From: Malurus cyaneus samueli
Taxonomy: Eukaryota > Chordata > Aves > Passeriformes > Maluridae
Reading direction: 5' to 3'
Length of the DNA stretch: 64,000 nt
NCBI GenBank assembly: GCA_009741485.1
Contig: CM019217.1
Location: 36,473,298-36,537,297 of the forward strand
Below are positions 24,401-36,621 of the stretch, piece after piece. Position numbers and translations under genes: made by a program. How positions within the stretch are numbered: the first letter of the stretch is position 1; each line of letters begins with the position of its first letter. Below the pieces are notes generated by a model. That model was not told the DNA's origin. It saw only the letters and a list, made by a program, of their open reading frames with translations, and did no database searches.

Positions 24401-26914
24401 AACAATTGTGTGATTGGGAAAATGAGTCTGACTGCCTCACCATGGAAGTTGCACTGGAGATGGCACCTTGTCCACGCCATTATTTGTCTTTGGCCAAGCT
24501 GGTCTTTATCCAGTCACCTTCACGGGTAGATACAGTGATATCCTGAAGCTTCTGAGATGTACAGAGCCAGACAGTAGTCTTCTGCTTCACATAAAAAGAA
24601 TTACACCATCTTTTGTGTCTGGAAGTTATTGAAAAGTATAGGAATCAGAAATCACTACCATCACAAAAACACACTACTTTCATGTTATATAGAGTAATTG
24701 ATTTTTACTTCTCAAATCTTCAAGAAGTTCCTTCTTGATGTCAAGCAGCCTACTGAACTTCAGGGCAAAAAATACTCGTTATGACCCAGAAGTATCATAG
24801 AGATGCCACTGAAAAATGCAGGCATTTCAATTCCAAGTAGCTGGACATCTTGGACAGCGGGACAGCATTACTGGACTGCCAAATCTCTTATTGAGTCACA
24901 AAATATAATTTTAGGAATGATTATCACACATGCTGTTGAACAAGGTTGGTTATGGACAGCTGACTTTTACAAGCATTGCTTTTAGTGACCTAAAAATGAA
25001 TGTTTGTAGCCTATCATCAGATGCATACATTATATTGGCTTATAAAAGTTCTGGAAGAGTCTACTACAGCTAAGCAGAATTTAATCATTAGGAAAGTATT
25101 TCAAGTCATTAAAAAGAGCATATGTGTCTTGGAAATCTTGATATGTAGGATTCTAGTGGAGAGAGGGGGAGAAACAACAATATTTTATTCATTAAATAAC
25201 TTCTCTGATGTAGTCTTCTAAATTGTGCATGGATACACAGCAGTTCACGGAAAACACATTTGCATCAGATTCCAGGAACTGGATTCTTTTTAGTATTCTT
25301 TGATGGAAAATGAAGGCTTGGCTGCTTACCAGATTATTTGCTCTATGATAAATGTAAAAGTTTTACAAGCTCTGAAGGATTGTGGACAATCATTCCTGAG
25401 AAATTTGATCATCACAGAGGCTGTTGCAAAAACTGAAGAGATGCTATCAGAATCCCATAACTGGGACATGGATGAAGAAGTTACATGAGAAGACTAATGT
25501 TAAGCATATTTATTAATAGTGAATAAGAAATTAAATGGTGTACCTCCACAGCAAACAAAGTCTCTTGGAAATAACATGAGTGGCACATTTTCAGGAGATC
25601 AGTTGCCTTCACGCTGAACTATCACCTGCCTTGAAGTACATAAACTGATAGAATCTCCACAGTCAACACTACTTCCAAACATTTATTTGCAGCTTTCTGT
25701 CTCTGATATCCTAATCTTTTGCAACAAGCTTAAATATCTTCTCTTGTCATTAAAATGGGGAGGGATGTTATTTTGGCATCACTAGTTTCAGATTTAAGAT
25801 TACTGAATGGTATCAGTGTTTCCAGATCTCTGAAATGTTACATAAATTTGGGCAGTTCTTCCCAGTATGAGAAGTATTTCATTCTTCTTTTACGTTGATT
25901 TCTGTCAACATGCTTTCACAGACATTTACAAAGCAGCAGACTTCCTTTGGGGTGGAAATCTATGTATAGTGCCAGCAGTACAGTGAGGGTATGTGTTGCA
26001 GAATCTTCATAAGTGGGTGTTCTAGAGGCTCATGCTGAATATTCTGAAGGTTCATGCTGTTTTTGTCAGTGGGGCTTATAAAAGATTTTGCTTTCCTACC
26101 CAGCCACATATTTTGACAAAACTGGAAGATATTTTTATCTTTTCTCCCTCTGCAAAATTTTGGCTGAAATGGATGTTACTGAAGAAGCAGAGGGAATGAC
26201 AGCTTTTTCTGATGGAGATACAGACGTAAAACATAAGTCAATAAGACATTTCCTTAGGAGAATTCCAGCCCCTTTATCTCTCACTGAATGAGTCACTCTT
26301 GCCCGGGAATGTTTGTTTTCTCTGTAAGCATTTAGGCTCTTTTAGCCTCATATCTCTCCTGTAAAAATTTACTGTCTCAGGGGAAACTCATAGAGAAAAT
26401 AGGCACCCTAGAAGAGAGAGTTTTTCAGTGGAAATTGTGTCTTCAGAAGAATGGTTTGCAACATGCTGGTTGAGCCTAGAAACACACAAAATGACCAATT
26501 CCTCTGCTGAGTTATGATAACAATGCATGCTAGAGCCCTGCACAGAGAAGGCAGTGAGGTGAGGGTTCCAGTATGATTGTTGCAGGATTATTTTAACTAA
26601 ACCTAGTAGACAGATCCTAGGTCCAGCCAGAGCTCAAGTGGGTTTCACATGTTTCACTCTGGGTCTTAAACAAAAAAATAACATAGACCAGTTGAATCAA
26701 GGGAGCAATTATATATTGGCAGCTATTTTATAATTATTGGAATTCACATGTTCCATTTTTCTCTTCACACCTGAAATTAATTCTAGCTACCCCCAGTGTT
26801 TCTGACACAGTTTCAATCTAGCCAAAGAAGGTAATAGTATGCCTGGCATCTATGTAGCTTGGATTATCATCTTATGGCAGCATAGCTGACATAACTAAAT
26901 TAATTTGACTTAAG
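21421..26914. other. unique DNA, no gene seen
   Basis: No RNA genes or transposons recognised. The open frames at 24803-25488 (60, 73 and 62 codons in different frames) contain fairly complex peptide sequence, for example one starting MENEGLAAYQIICSMINVKV. They have no recognisable family and no splice signals linking them. A purine-rich stretch lies at about 23560-23780. Confidence 0.45.
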
Positions 26915-26990
26915 AAATCAGAGAAGTCTTGAACTGTTGTCTTGTAGATGAAAAACCAGTGCCTTATCAGCTGAGCTACTCAGGTCCAGT
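26915..26990 (-). repeat. tRNA-like fragment with A- and B-box remnants
   Basis: On the minus strand GAGTAGCTCAGCTGATAAGG (26963-26982) matches the tRNA A box and D arm. CAGTTCAAGAC, about 45 bases further on (26923-26933), resembles a B box (GGTTCAANTCC). Spacing between the two fits a tRNA. The acceptor arms do not pair and the anticodon stem is poor, so it is a decayed tRNA pseudogene or an old tRNA-derived SINE head, not an active tRNA. No CR1 tail follows, unlike the element at 909-1036. Confidence 0.4.
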
Positions 26991-28729
26991 CTGCAGTACT
27001 CTGAAGTATGATTTCATCCAAGTAATGTGTTGCTGAGTCTAACGTCAAATGCATCTATCACTTTACAATCTTTTCTAATTAAAGGTAAAGAAGATTAAAT
27101 GTATATGAACAGTCATTTAAAAGGCTATAGTAGATTAATAGTCAGCATTTTTCTAACAATTTCAAAGTTTATCATTATTCCTTTGAGCAGGAACAAATAT
27201 ATTTTATTAAATTTTTATAAGCTACATGAAGATAGGACAGACTACTACATTTTCTTGCAAAAATAAACTATAGCTCAGTATAAGTCTATCTGTTCATTTC
27301 ACTGGTTCTAATGGACAATTAAGATTCAAATTGTGCTAACTTAATCCCCCATGAAAATTTAGCATTTCCCACTGGCTGGCTGCAAGCCAAATGATACAGA
27401 ATTTGGACCATTAAAGATTTTGGATGTAGGTGAGTAATCTATGCTGTAACCCATACCAAGAATATTTCAGTATTGCTTAGAAATATGCTCTATTCTTCTT
27501 TAGGTATATTTGTACGAGAAGAAGTAAGACTTATCTGACCAATTTTACTTGAAGCCATATCCTCTGGTATTTTCCCTTTTTTTTTTTTTTGAATTTGCAG
27601 TGGTGTTGACGTTGCAGCAATTTGCAGGAAAAAGTGTCATGCAAATGCAGTGCACCTCCTGAATTGCTCACTTTTGGTCATCTGGACATGACGCCCAGAC
27701 ACGGTGGGTCAGACCATCATTTAGCATCAGAATTAAAGATTTCCTTGATCTAAAAGTGCTTGTTAAAATTATCTGTAACCTACTCTTCAGTGAGTGTTAC
27801 CTCTTTCCAATGTCAGACCCTAACTCCTCTCTTTGACAGTACATTACCTAAATCCTTTTCCTAAGCGGATCTAGGCACTGGGGATCACACTTCCCACTGG
27901 AAGTTATTTGGTTTGTGCTTCCCTGTCTCTCTTGACAGTATAAATGTTCGAAATCACTTGAGCGTCAGATATGAGAAGGCAATGCTTCTAGCACTCTGGA
28001 GGCCTTAGTTGAAGATCTGAGTCCAATATCACTCTAAGGTGGGTCTTAGCCCCATAGCACTTCCAAGTATAATAGATATATCAAGTATTAAGGCATCTGT
28101 GCAAGGAAAATAACCTACCACATTTTAAAACAATAGCAGAAGTCCCTTGCTCAAAACAAAACTGGGACACAAATTAATAACAGACTTGAGAAATGAAATT
28201 ACCAAAAAAAAAAAAAAAAATTTCAGCATTCCATTCATAGTGATAAAGGAATTTTGTTAAGAATTTTTTTCAGGCTAGACAGTATGTTTTCCAAATTGCT
28301 AGATACAGTGGCAATCTTTGTGGATTTCAAAAGCCAATGTAGAAACAGTGAAATTTATCCCATCTCAGACACTGAAACTTTTTTCTCATGTATCCCTTAA
28401 AAACTCCTTCTCTAGGGTAACAAGAATCCCTCAAGCCTTATTTTTTTTTTTAATGAAAGAGAAATTTAGACCTAAAAAAAGGCTGATTTTTTATTGACAT
28501 GTACTGGACAAAGATATATTCACATGCTACACAGAGATTTAATTAATTGGTTTCTACAAATGTGTGATTAATTGCATTTGTCTAGCTTATTTTCTTTTTT
28601 TTTTTAATTCTTCCTCATATTCACATTTCCTCTCACAGAAATGGTACCTTTACATTTGGCTGAACTGATTACATCTCACTTCAGAGTGCAGCACATCTTT
28701 AATTAGTCCCAGATCTTCAAATATTTTCA
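26991..28729. other. unique DNA with short A/T runs, no gene seen
   Basis: Contains homopolymer runs at 27579-27590 (T), 28203-28220 (A), 28440-28451 (T) and 28596-28605 (T). The stretch at 27598-27720 has octamer-like CATGCAAATGCAG and retained CpG (GACGCCCAGACACGGTG). No exon or transposon was identified. Confidence 0.5.
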
Positions 28730-29100
28730 GAAGATTCCCATTAGAAAGATCGTCAGCCATTTCCATCCTCGCTCTCCAAAGGAAACTCTGAGCAGACGCT
28801 CCCACCCAGCAGTAACATTGACACATTAACTTTGCTCAGCCACCTCTCTCAGACTACTTAGTGTGGCTCCACCATGGCTGGGAGCCTTAATCAGATATCA
28901 TACCAACGAGAGCGGTGTCAGTAATGATGTCAGATGAATGGTGGTCACATGGCAAGGCTCTCATTTGAAGCAAACAGTGCCACGCTTGTTTTTAAGCTAC
29001 TTTATGACTTGGCTGAAAAATGACTTTGTTCACAACAAAACACCACTAACGTATGAGCTGTTACCATAGGATTTTAGCATGTTTACTGTTCTCCCAACGT
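28730..29100. promoter_or_regulatory. candidate conserved non-coding block
   Basis: A repeat-free stretch of balanced composition with words typical of developmental enhancers: CCTTAATCAGATATCATACC, CAGTAATGATGTCAGATGAA, CACATGGCAAGG and GTGCCACGCTTG. CpG sites are retained (ACGAGAGCGG, CCACGCTTG). It has no coding frame. Conservation is the decisive test and cannot be done here. Confidence 0.25.
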
Positions 29101-30696
29101 TCTTTCAATGAACCTAGCTGGACAAACAGTGTAAATATCATTAAACTGAATATATTATCAAAGTCATCAATCAGCATGTAAGCTAACAAGATGAAACACT
29201 GGCAATCCTTTCTGGCATTTTGAATCCTCAAAGAAATGGTATTATGGAAAACATAAAGGAGAAAATAATTTAATTTTGCACTTTGATTTGGCTTTTACCA
29301 GAATTCACACACACAGGAGAATAAGGAGACTCAGTCAGCTCTCCTGCTAGGTACCAGAAATGTGTTTTTCCCTTCCCTGCTTAGGATGTCAGTGGCCTGG
29401 TGAGATATACAGAGGGTAGAATAATGAGACTGAGCAGTAGGGAAGCATTTGCCCTCTGGCTCCACTCACGCTGTGACAAAACAGAAGCCCCAAAGTCTCC
29501 TGTCTCTTAAACTCCCTTTCCTTCCCTGGCTTCTGATGTTAAAATGCTCCTTGCTATTTCTCATATGCACTTAAGTTAGTGCTCTTATTCCCACCACGGG
29601 ATTACAGGCAAGCATGACTTTTTCACTCTGAAGCACTTCTCAGGGGTTCTGACAATGCTTGGAAGCAGGCAACACCAACACAGCAGTACAGTTTGGTTAA
29701 AAATTAAATGACTGATCATAGTGACTTGCCTAGAAATGATAAATATCAAAGCCATCTACAGAATTACCAGAAAAAGGAGGAAAATTGCAAGTAGCAACAT
29801 TCTAAGGCAGGGAACTACAATTTCTTCTTACTGTTATTCAGCCCACAATCTCATGGTCAGCTTGAGATAGCAGACTGACCCTGCTGACGAGAAGCAAAGT
29901 GGCCACACCACTCTCCACTGCTCCTCCCCGGGCCCCTTAGCACAGGTACAGGGTATGGGCTGCAGGACAAGCCAGAGCAGCGTGGCACAGCTTTGGGAAT
30001 GAGTGCCACTGGAGCAGGCATGGATGCCAGGACTGCAGGTGGGGGTCTCTGGAGAAGCAGGGAGGACAGGAGTGCTTCTCACTGGAGTTCTGGGTTCGTG
30101 TGGTTTAAATTCCTTGTGAATCTGTGGTATTGCCTTGTAGGGGGAGTCTGAAGTCCAGATGGGGTCACAGATCTCTCTGATCTGTAGTGCTTAGTCCATT
30201 TAAACTACTGATCAGGAAGGAAAATTATTGTGTTTATCCAAATGGGGAGCAGGAATAACAGCAAAGAAAGGAAAGAGAAGCTAACAAATACAGCCCTGAT
30301 TTTAGGGCATTGAGTGGTCAGAAAAATTTCAAAAAATATTTCAGTAGAACTCTATCACGGATGACGGTGTGGAAATCAAGAATCCTCAAACAGAAAGCAA
30401 GAAAAGATATTCAGCTATTTTCAGAGAATTACTCAGTTACTCCTACCTACTAGTATGACAACAGGGACTATGAGTGCATGCTACAGCTATTCTACACATA
30501 AGGGAGAATTAGAATTTTAACTTGTGACCATAGAGTCTTGTTGGCATAGACATTGGATTAACAGAAAAGTCTGAAAAATCCAACTTTAAACCCAGACGTT
30601 CCAACGAGCTATAATAGATTCCGGGCAAAAAGTGCCTATCATTCATACAGCTAAGCCTTTAGCACTGCTATTATTTTCTGTTGCCTTCTGGCACCA
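29101..30696. other. unique DNA, slightly GC-richer at 29834-30090
   Basis: The 29834-30090 part is richer in GC and gives an 82-codon minus-strand frame without a recognisable domain. It lies about 600 bases from the LTR on that element's downstream side. It could be unrelated unique DNA or heavily decayed internal retroviral sequence, but no gag, pol or env similarity was recognised. Confidence 0.4.
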
Positions 30697-30799
30697 TGTC
30701 CCGTCCCGCTTGAAAAGAGGGAGTCGGGGAGGATGCTTTTGAAAGATTTCTTCGACAAAAAATAAAAAGCAAACGCGGCAATATTATATCTGAGAATTG

Positions 30800-30805
30800 T
30801 TTATT
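30800..30805 (-). terminator. LTR poly(A) signal AATAAA
   Basis: TATCAATAAACAATTCTC on the minus strand contains a canonical AATAAA. It lies downstream of the TATA box and the minisatellite and about 100 bases before the proposed LTR end, as expected for the R/U5 border. Confidence 0.5.
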
Positions 30806-31108
30806 GATAAAGAAGGGTAAGTGTTCCTACCAATTCCTACCAAGGGGGGGATAGAAAAGGGAACAAAGAGGGAAAAAGAGAAACGGAGAGAGACAGAATA
30901 GCAGACAGATTGTTACCGCTGTACCCCAGACACCCCGCCGGCATCAGTTCGGCAGAAGGAGCGTGTGTGCTGCGAACCGCGAGGAGCCTGCGCGGCTCCC
31001 GAGGCGAGCTGGGCAAAATTTCCAAACAGCAGCGGCTGCGTGTCCCTCCTGTCGGCGGAGAACACGGTGCCGTGGCTACGGGCACACTCGTGAGATAGCT
31101 GCTGCTGC

Positions 31109-31530
31109 TGTGGGCAGGATGGGGCTGCGGGCACCGCCGGACACACGGCTGTGGGCAGGATGGGGCTGCGGACACTGCCGGACACACGGCTGTGGGCAGG
31201 ATGGGGCTGCGGGCACCGCCGGACACATGGCTGTGGGCAGGATGGGGCTGCGGACACTGCCGGACACACGGTGGGCAGGATGGGGCTGCGGGCACCGCCG
31301 GACACACGCTGTGGGCAGGATGGGGCTGCGGACACTGCCGGACACACGGCTGTGGGCAGGATGGGGCTGCGGGCACCGCCGGACACAGCTGGGCAAGTGG
31401 GGCTGCGGGCACCACCACACGGCTGTGGGCAGGTGGGCTGCGGGCACCACCGGACCATGGCTGTGGGCAGGATGGTGGGGCACCCGGACACATGGCTGTG
31501 GGCAGGCTGGCTGCTGTGGGTTGCTGCGGG
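31109..31530. repeat. 41-bp GC-rich minisatellite with AB higher-order pattern
   Basis: About eleven tandem copies start at TGTGGGCAGGATGGGGCTG (31109, 31150, 31191, 31232, then about 31271, 31310, 31351 and onward). The first spacings are exactly 41 bases. Two versions alternate: A with GCGGGCACCGCCGG and B with GCGGACACTGCCGG, in the order A-B-A-B-A-B-A. This implies amplification of an 82-bp dimer. Copies after 31381 are shorter and degenerate. Each unit carries three G runs of three or more on the plus strand. The array leaves several frames open on both strands, giving repetitive peptides without biological meaning. Confidence 0.93.
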
Positions 31531-31796
31531 ACCCACGACAGCATCTGCTGCAGGCGGCAGCTCCGTCGGGAAGAGCAAACACGAGGTTGTCACAGTGTCG
31601 AGCTGCCTCGGGGAAGCGGCCAAACAGAGCACACGGACAGGACAGGTGCGGACAGGGAAGGCAGGACCACAGGGAGAAAAGGAAACAAGAGGAAAAGCGG
31701 GGTTAGGAGAACAACCAAGGTGACCCTCCAGGCAGGCCCCTGCTCCCTTCCAGAACCCCAAAGGAACATGGCCCCGGTTGTGTCGCAGTTAGCTGC

Positions 31797-31803
31797 TTTT
31801 ATA
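31797..31803 (-). promoter_or_regulatory. LTR TATA box
   Basis: GGCCTATAAAAGCAGC on the minus strand is a strong TATA box in GC-rich context about 180 bases from the proposed LTR start. Transcription would begin near 31770 and run through the minisatellite to the AATAAA at 30805-30800. Confidence 0.5.
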
Positions 31804-31982
31804 GGCCTCGCTCTCCCATAGCGTGATTTCCCATGCGTTTTTTCCACACGCTGTTTTCCCGGGCATCCGGGCATCTGCCCCACCAGCAAGGCGGGCAGGG
31901 CTCTTGCGGAGCAGTAGGGGAATCTGTCTGTGCCATGACACATGTTGAGGCATAAATAAAAATCAGATTGGTTTCTCCCACA

Positions 31983-32154
31983 CCCCTTAGGAAGTTTCAA
32001 ATGAATGAATATATATCCACTGATATATAGGCGGGGAGAAAAATGCAGACTCTCTGCACTGAAAAATAACATGCATGCTTCTCTTACCTTCCCCTCTCAG
32101 CTCCTCTGCAACACAAATAGCCCTCACAGAGATGCACTGATTCACATTGCTAAA
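31983..32154. other. unique DNA flanking the LTR
   Basis: AT-rich sequence returns abruptly at the LTR edge. The first bases (CCCCTTAGG) do not repeat the bases before 30697. Confidence 0.5.
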
Positions 32155-32180
32155 CAAAAAAAAAAAAAAAAACAAACAAT
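32155..32180. repeat. A-rich run
   Basis: A run of 18 A (32155-32172) flanked by AAAC and CAAACAA words. A simple homopolymer with no associated retroposon body. Confidence 0.9.
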
Positions 32181-35100
32181 AAGTTGCTACATTTCTATGG
32201 GGCATTTGTTTTTTGATCACTTTCTTATCTTTTTTTACAGAACATGTAAAAATTTTTGAAGCCAGAAAGGATCAATCTTTCCCCACTAGGCCAGCACAGA
32301 TCCTACTTTTACTAGACATGTTTGACCTCCTGATCTGCACAGAGTCCCAGGAAGCAAGCTGAGCCTGCATTGGCTGAGGAAACTACTGTGGAAATCAGGA
32401 AAGAAAATAAGTGAACAAGAAGAGCAGTAACAATTTTTATCCCTCTTAAAAGAGTTTAAAGTCGGCATAAGACAATCTGGAGCAAGTGTCATCCAAAAAG
32501 TGCCGAGAAGAGGTGAGGTCTGACCAACATAGTCAAAACGTTATTGTGAATCCATATGAGCTTTGAAAGGTTGTGATCTAGCTCTGAGAAGATTACTTAC
32601 AAGTCTAATCAGCTTTGTTTGGTGGTTATTCTCACAGATGACTACAAGGAAGAGAGCTAAACCATCAGCATCTTCTCTTAAATAAAATACTTTTGTCATC
32701 AGTTTCTGATCCTATGTTTTATTCTATCCTGCAAAATTAGTGGAAGTAGCTGCTTTGTAACTAAACAAAAAACGAAAAAAAAAAAGAGGAGCAAGGGCAG
32801 GAATAATCACATGACCAGCAAGGTTAACCACATCAGGGCATTCCAGAGGTTTACACCAACACAGGATACTGTCTGTGACAGCAGACAGTGGCAGATGCCT
32901 CGTAAAGAAGATAAGAACAGGCGTGCACGTGATAATGTCTTCCTAGAATAATTTCCCACCTTCATTAAAAAGATTTGTAAATATGGTAGACACAGGATGG
33001 CAAAACTCTAGTGAACTTATGCAGATGGTAGTGGAAAAGGCTGCAATGAGTCCATCTTGCAATCATTGCTCGAGACACACTTTATACATCCTTACTTGAA
33101 CTTGCATAAGTTGCAGAGCTAGTGAAGTCTAGGGGAATTAACAGCTGTCTATACAGAGACTTTTCTTTCTTTTTAAATCTGAGAAGCACACAGCAGGTTT
33201 GAGATTAGGTTTATGCTTAGACAATGAATATAGCTCAGTTAAAAACACAGAGAATATTACTTATTAACAAGACCACTATGAAACATACATTTTATGTGAT
33301 CACTGGATGTTCTCCTTGACCAGTACACCATATAAAAATTGTCTTTTAAAGGAAGAATAGTGTACAGAGACCAAAATAGAAACTGCTAAAACAAACAAGA
33401 TAATTATCTAAATTTTATAATATCAGTCATAAAATGTCTGCCTTCTCCCTTTATGAGCTTGATAGATTAAATTTAGGGCAGATGTTTCATATAATTTACT
33501 CAGAAAACAGGAAAATTATTTTAAAAAACTCATAAAACCTACAAAAACACAAATGAAACTAATTTAAAACATATGCACTCTTCAGATTTAAAGGAAAAGT
33601 TAGTTATTTCTGAAGCTATGGATGGGGATGCTTAAGATATAAAACCATGTCTACCACACATTTTAGTATCAGATTTTCTGAACTGCTTTGGATAAACAAA
33701 GGCCCCTCTAAATTTAGAGTGCATGAGGTAGCTCTGGCTACCTTCCCAAAGACAAAGAGGAACTCGCAGAAACACAAATCCTGTTCCTCAGTTCACAGAA
33801 GCCAATCTGTGGTATCTTAATTGAATTAGAAAAGTACCTGCTGTAACATGAATGTTGTGGAACAATACCAGGTAAAAGTATTACATACTATCTATTTATG
33901 CACTATAAAAGGAGGAAGAGGAGCAGGTGCAATGTCTTTAATCCTTCAAAGAAAACAACCTCTTCGCAGTCAAGAGATACTGAAATCAAATAGTGTTTTT
34001 AATGGAAGATGTTTAGGGTCAGACAAAGACATATAGAGTAAACTTTCACAAACATTTTGAAAGAGGTTGTTCTGAAGGCTCAAAAATCTCCACACCATAA
34101 AACTCAGTTTTAAGAATGGCTCAGTTACAGAAGTCCCAGGGGAAAAAAGTATTTTTTTCTCTCTCTTGTTGCAAATTCTTTTAGCCCAAAGTCGTCTGTC
34201 AGAAAATGGTTTGTTATTGTCTGGGATTATATATTAACTGGGTTTTGAGATCCAGTTAAGAGAGCATAAAGTCTGGCAGTGCTGTTGGCAGTGTTGTTTG
34301 TGCTGGCAAGCAATATTTTTGGTTCCTCTGTAGACTGGCAGCTAGTTGCTGTACAAGGTAAAGGTCTCTAATTTTTTGAGACTTTTTGAGACTCTTGTAA
34401 TGAAGGACACAACACAGAATTTTCAAAATAAAATTTTCCCAGTCTATCTTTGTATAATGCTGGTCCCTGATTTTGTTGAGGGCAGGAAAAGGAGCTACAC
34501 TACAGCCAACTGAAGGTTTCTGAGTTATGTCCTTGGTTTGCAGTGGCAAATAAATTATTAAACAGAAAAAAAAATCACAATAATATAAAATATCCCTACT
34601 ACAAGATTATCAGAATGTGTAAGAATACAGAATCCATCTAGACATTATTATTTCACTTATTCATATATGAGTGAAAAGCACCGAATCAAAAAAAATCTCT
34701 GTGACACATGCAAACTGTGGGAACAAGGTTTAGGCACAAAAGAAATGCAGCTACTATGCTGACAGTAGTCATGAATTTCAGGATCACAAGAGAAGGAATA
34801 AATATTCTAAGCCATACTACATGCTTTAAAAATACTCAAAACAACAGGCAAAATACCAGTTTCTCAGCCCCTGAAGTTCAGAGACAGAGTACTGTGGTGG
34901 TTCTGCCTGAATCCTACCCTGCCTGGAAACCAGAGCAGCTAGAGAGCAAATCCTGCTGCTGCTGGGTATGAACACTTTTTGTGCAGAAGCAAAGCTTTGT
35001 CTTCCAAAACTTTGGCCCGCTGCATTTTGTCCCTGCTGGCAACACATCATAGCCTGTTTATGTGAGCATGATAGAAAGGATTTGGCATTGGAAATGCATA

Positions 35101-36621
35101 CTGTGTGTGAGATATTGAATGAAAACGGATGAAAGCTACCAAGTGTTGCTCAGCCACCCTGTCTACCATCTGAGAGAGACAAGTCACCTGCAAACAGAGG
35201 AGCAAAGAAGTCCACCTCAGATTTTGGGGTAGCAGCAATTAACTCAATGAACTTAAATGCACTGTGGTTTCCTCCTATGAAGCAGAGTTCCTTCAAAGGC
35301 AAACATTCACCCTCCTAATATTGAATCAAGCGTTTTCAAATGTGTCACCTTAGCAAAAACTGTGGGACAGCTCCTCTTTCAGAACATGTCAAGTTACAAC
35401 AATGTGAGGAGAAATGTGCAAACAGTTTATGATGAGTTGCATCAAAGTAGTGCAGGACAAGCTGGCTCAAATAGCTGATCTGAGGTAGGGAAAAGAACAA
35501 GTGATGTGGCATAAACACATGATCTTGAATAGATATGGCCAAGGCGTCAAAAAAAAGCTGCAAAAATAGTTAGCCTAGTTCACATGTCAGTTCTTCCACA
35601 GACCGTAAATAAGCTTCAAAGGGTTATAAAACCAGGCAATAGACACCAAATGCATGCAATCTTGGAGTAGTGCTAGTAAAAGTACATCACCACATCTCTG
35701 CTGCACAGAAAAATTGGATAAATTCTTCATTCATACACAAGTGCACACATGCATACACACATTCACTTCAGAGCATTTCCATAGTTTATGAGGTACTGGC
35801 ACTGAATAAAGTTTTGTAAACATTTTCATTTCACGATTGTTAGTGGTAAAGAGAATATTTGTAGTGCATAGTCACTAAGCAAACAGAGTGAAAATACTTT
35901 TACAGGGAACGTAAACAGTTTTATGGAGTATCAGAGAGCAAGAGGAAGCTGCAAATATAGAGCACCAGCAGCTGTTCTGGGGCAAGGCAGCTGCTCTGGA
36001 TCCACCTAGTAGCAAACTGTATTTGGGCGAACAAGTGGGTGAAATGGAATATAGCAACTTTTAAAGTGGCATAACTCATAAATGGATGAGAGGACTTCTT
36101 ACTCTCTTTTCTTTTTTTTCCTTATTTTTAATAAGAATTGGGAAAGTGACCCAAAACTGTTCCTGGATAATCACTTGAATAAAATGCTGGATTTATTTCA
36201 GTGTTATTGACACCCTTTCTCAATCTATTTTCCATGAATATTCAGTTTAATGGTAGGAAAGCTTGGAAAAACAGACACTAGAGCTGAGGCAAAAATATAA
36301 GGCATTTCCACATTACATATTTTTATAAGATGCAAATCCTTGGAGAATTATTTCTTCTTCCATGAATAAATAATAAAAACACTAGAGAACTATGCATGCA
36401 GGCATATTTATTATGAAGATATGCTTGCAGAAAGCTTTCAACAAATACCTGGGAAACATATGTACCATAGATCAACCATGGTGGCTTGTGGGAATTTAAA
36501 AAAAAAAGAAGATTGTATTCATAAAATTTCTCACTCAGCTCCAGTCTAGACTGTTATGCTGCAGCCAGGGCTGCTCATTCAGCAAGCAGTTCTTTCTTCT
36601 CTTGAGGTTGCTAGAGTGACA
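32181..36621. other. unique AT-rich DNA, no gene seen
   Basis: No transposons, RNA genes or supported exons were recognised. Short A runs occur at about 32777-32785. The frames at 34256-34549 (minus) and 34708-34971 (plus) have no recognisable domain. Confidence 0.5.

Larger units (their letters stand above)
30697..31982 (-). mobile_element. endogenous-retrovirus-type LTR with internal minisatellite
   Basis: On the minus strand the unit begins TGTGGGAGAAACC and ends CGGGACGGGACA, so it has the TG...CA ends of retroviral LTRs. In order it shows a U3-like part with TATAAAA at 31803-31797, a CpG-rich transcribed part, a 41-bp minisatellite, a poly(A) signal AATAAA at 30805-30800 and about 100 bases of U5-like sequence. 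TGGTGCCAGAAGG follows directly, where a tRNA primer-binding site would begin with TGG, but it matches no primer tRNA well. No gag, pol or env is visible and no clean target-site duplication was found. It may be a solo LTR or a remnant. GC content is far above the surroundings. Confidence 0.6.

Noticed and set aside
24803..25488. Multi-exon gene from three neighbouring plus-strand frames
   Set aside because: The frames are in different phases with no splice sites joining them and no recognised family. Best treated as chance.
30837..31821. Long open frames (up to 282 codons) on both strands over the GC-rich region
   Set aside because: The same DNA is open in several frames on both strands because the 41-bp repeat lacks stops. 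The peptides are repeat translations with no domain, inside an LTR.
30697..31982. Solo LTR proven by target-site duplication
   Set aside because: The bases before 30697 (GCACCA) and after 31982 (CCCCTT) do not match, so insertion boundaries remain unproven.
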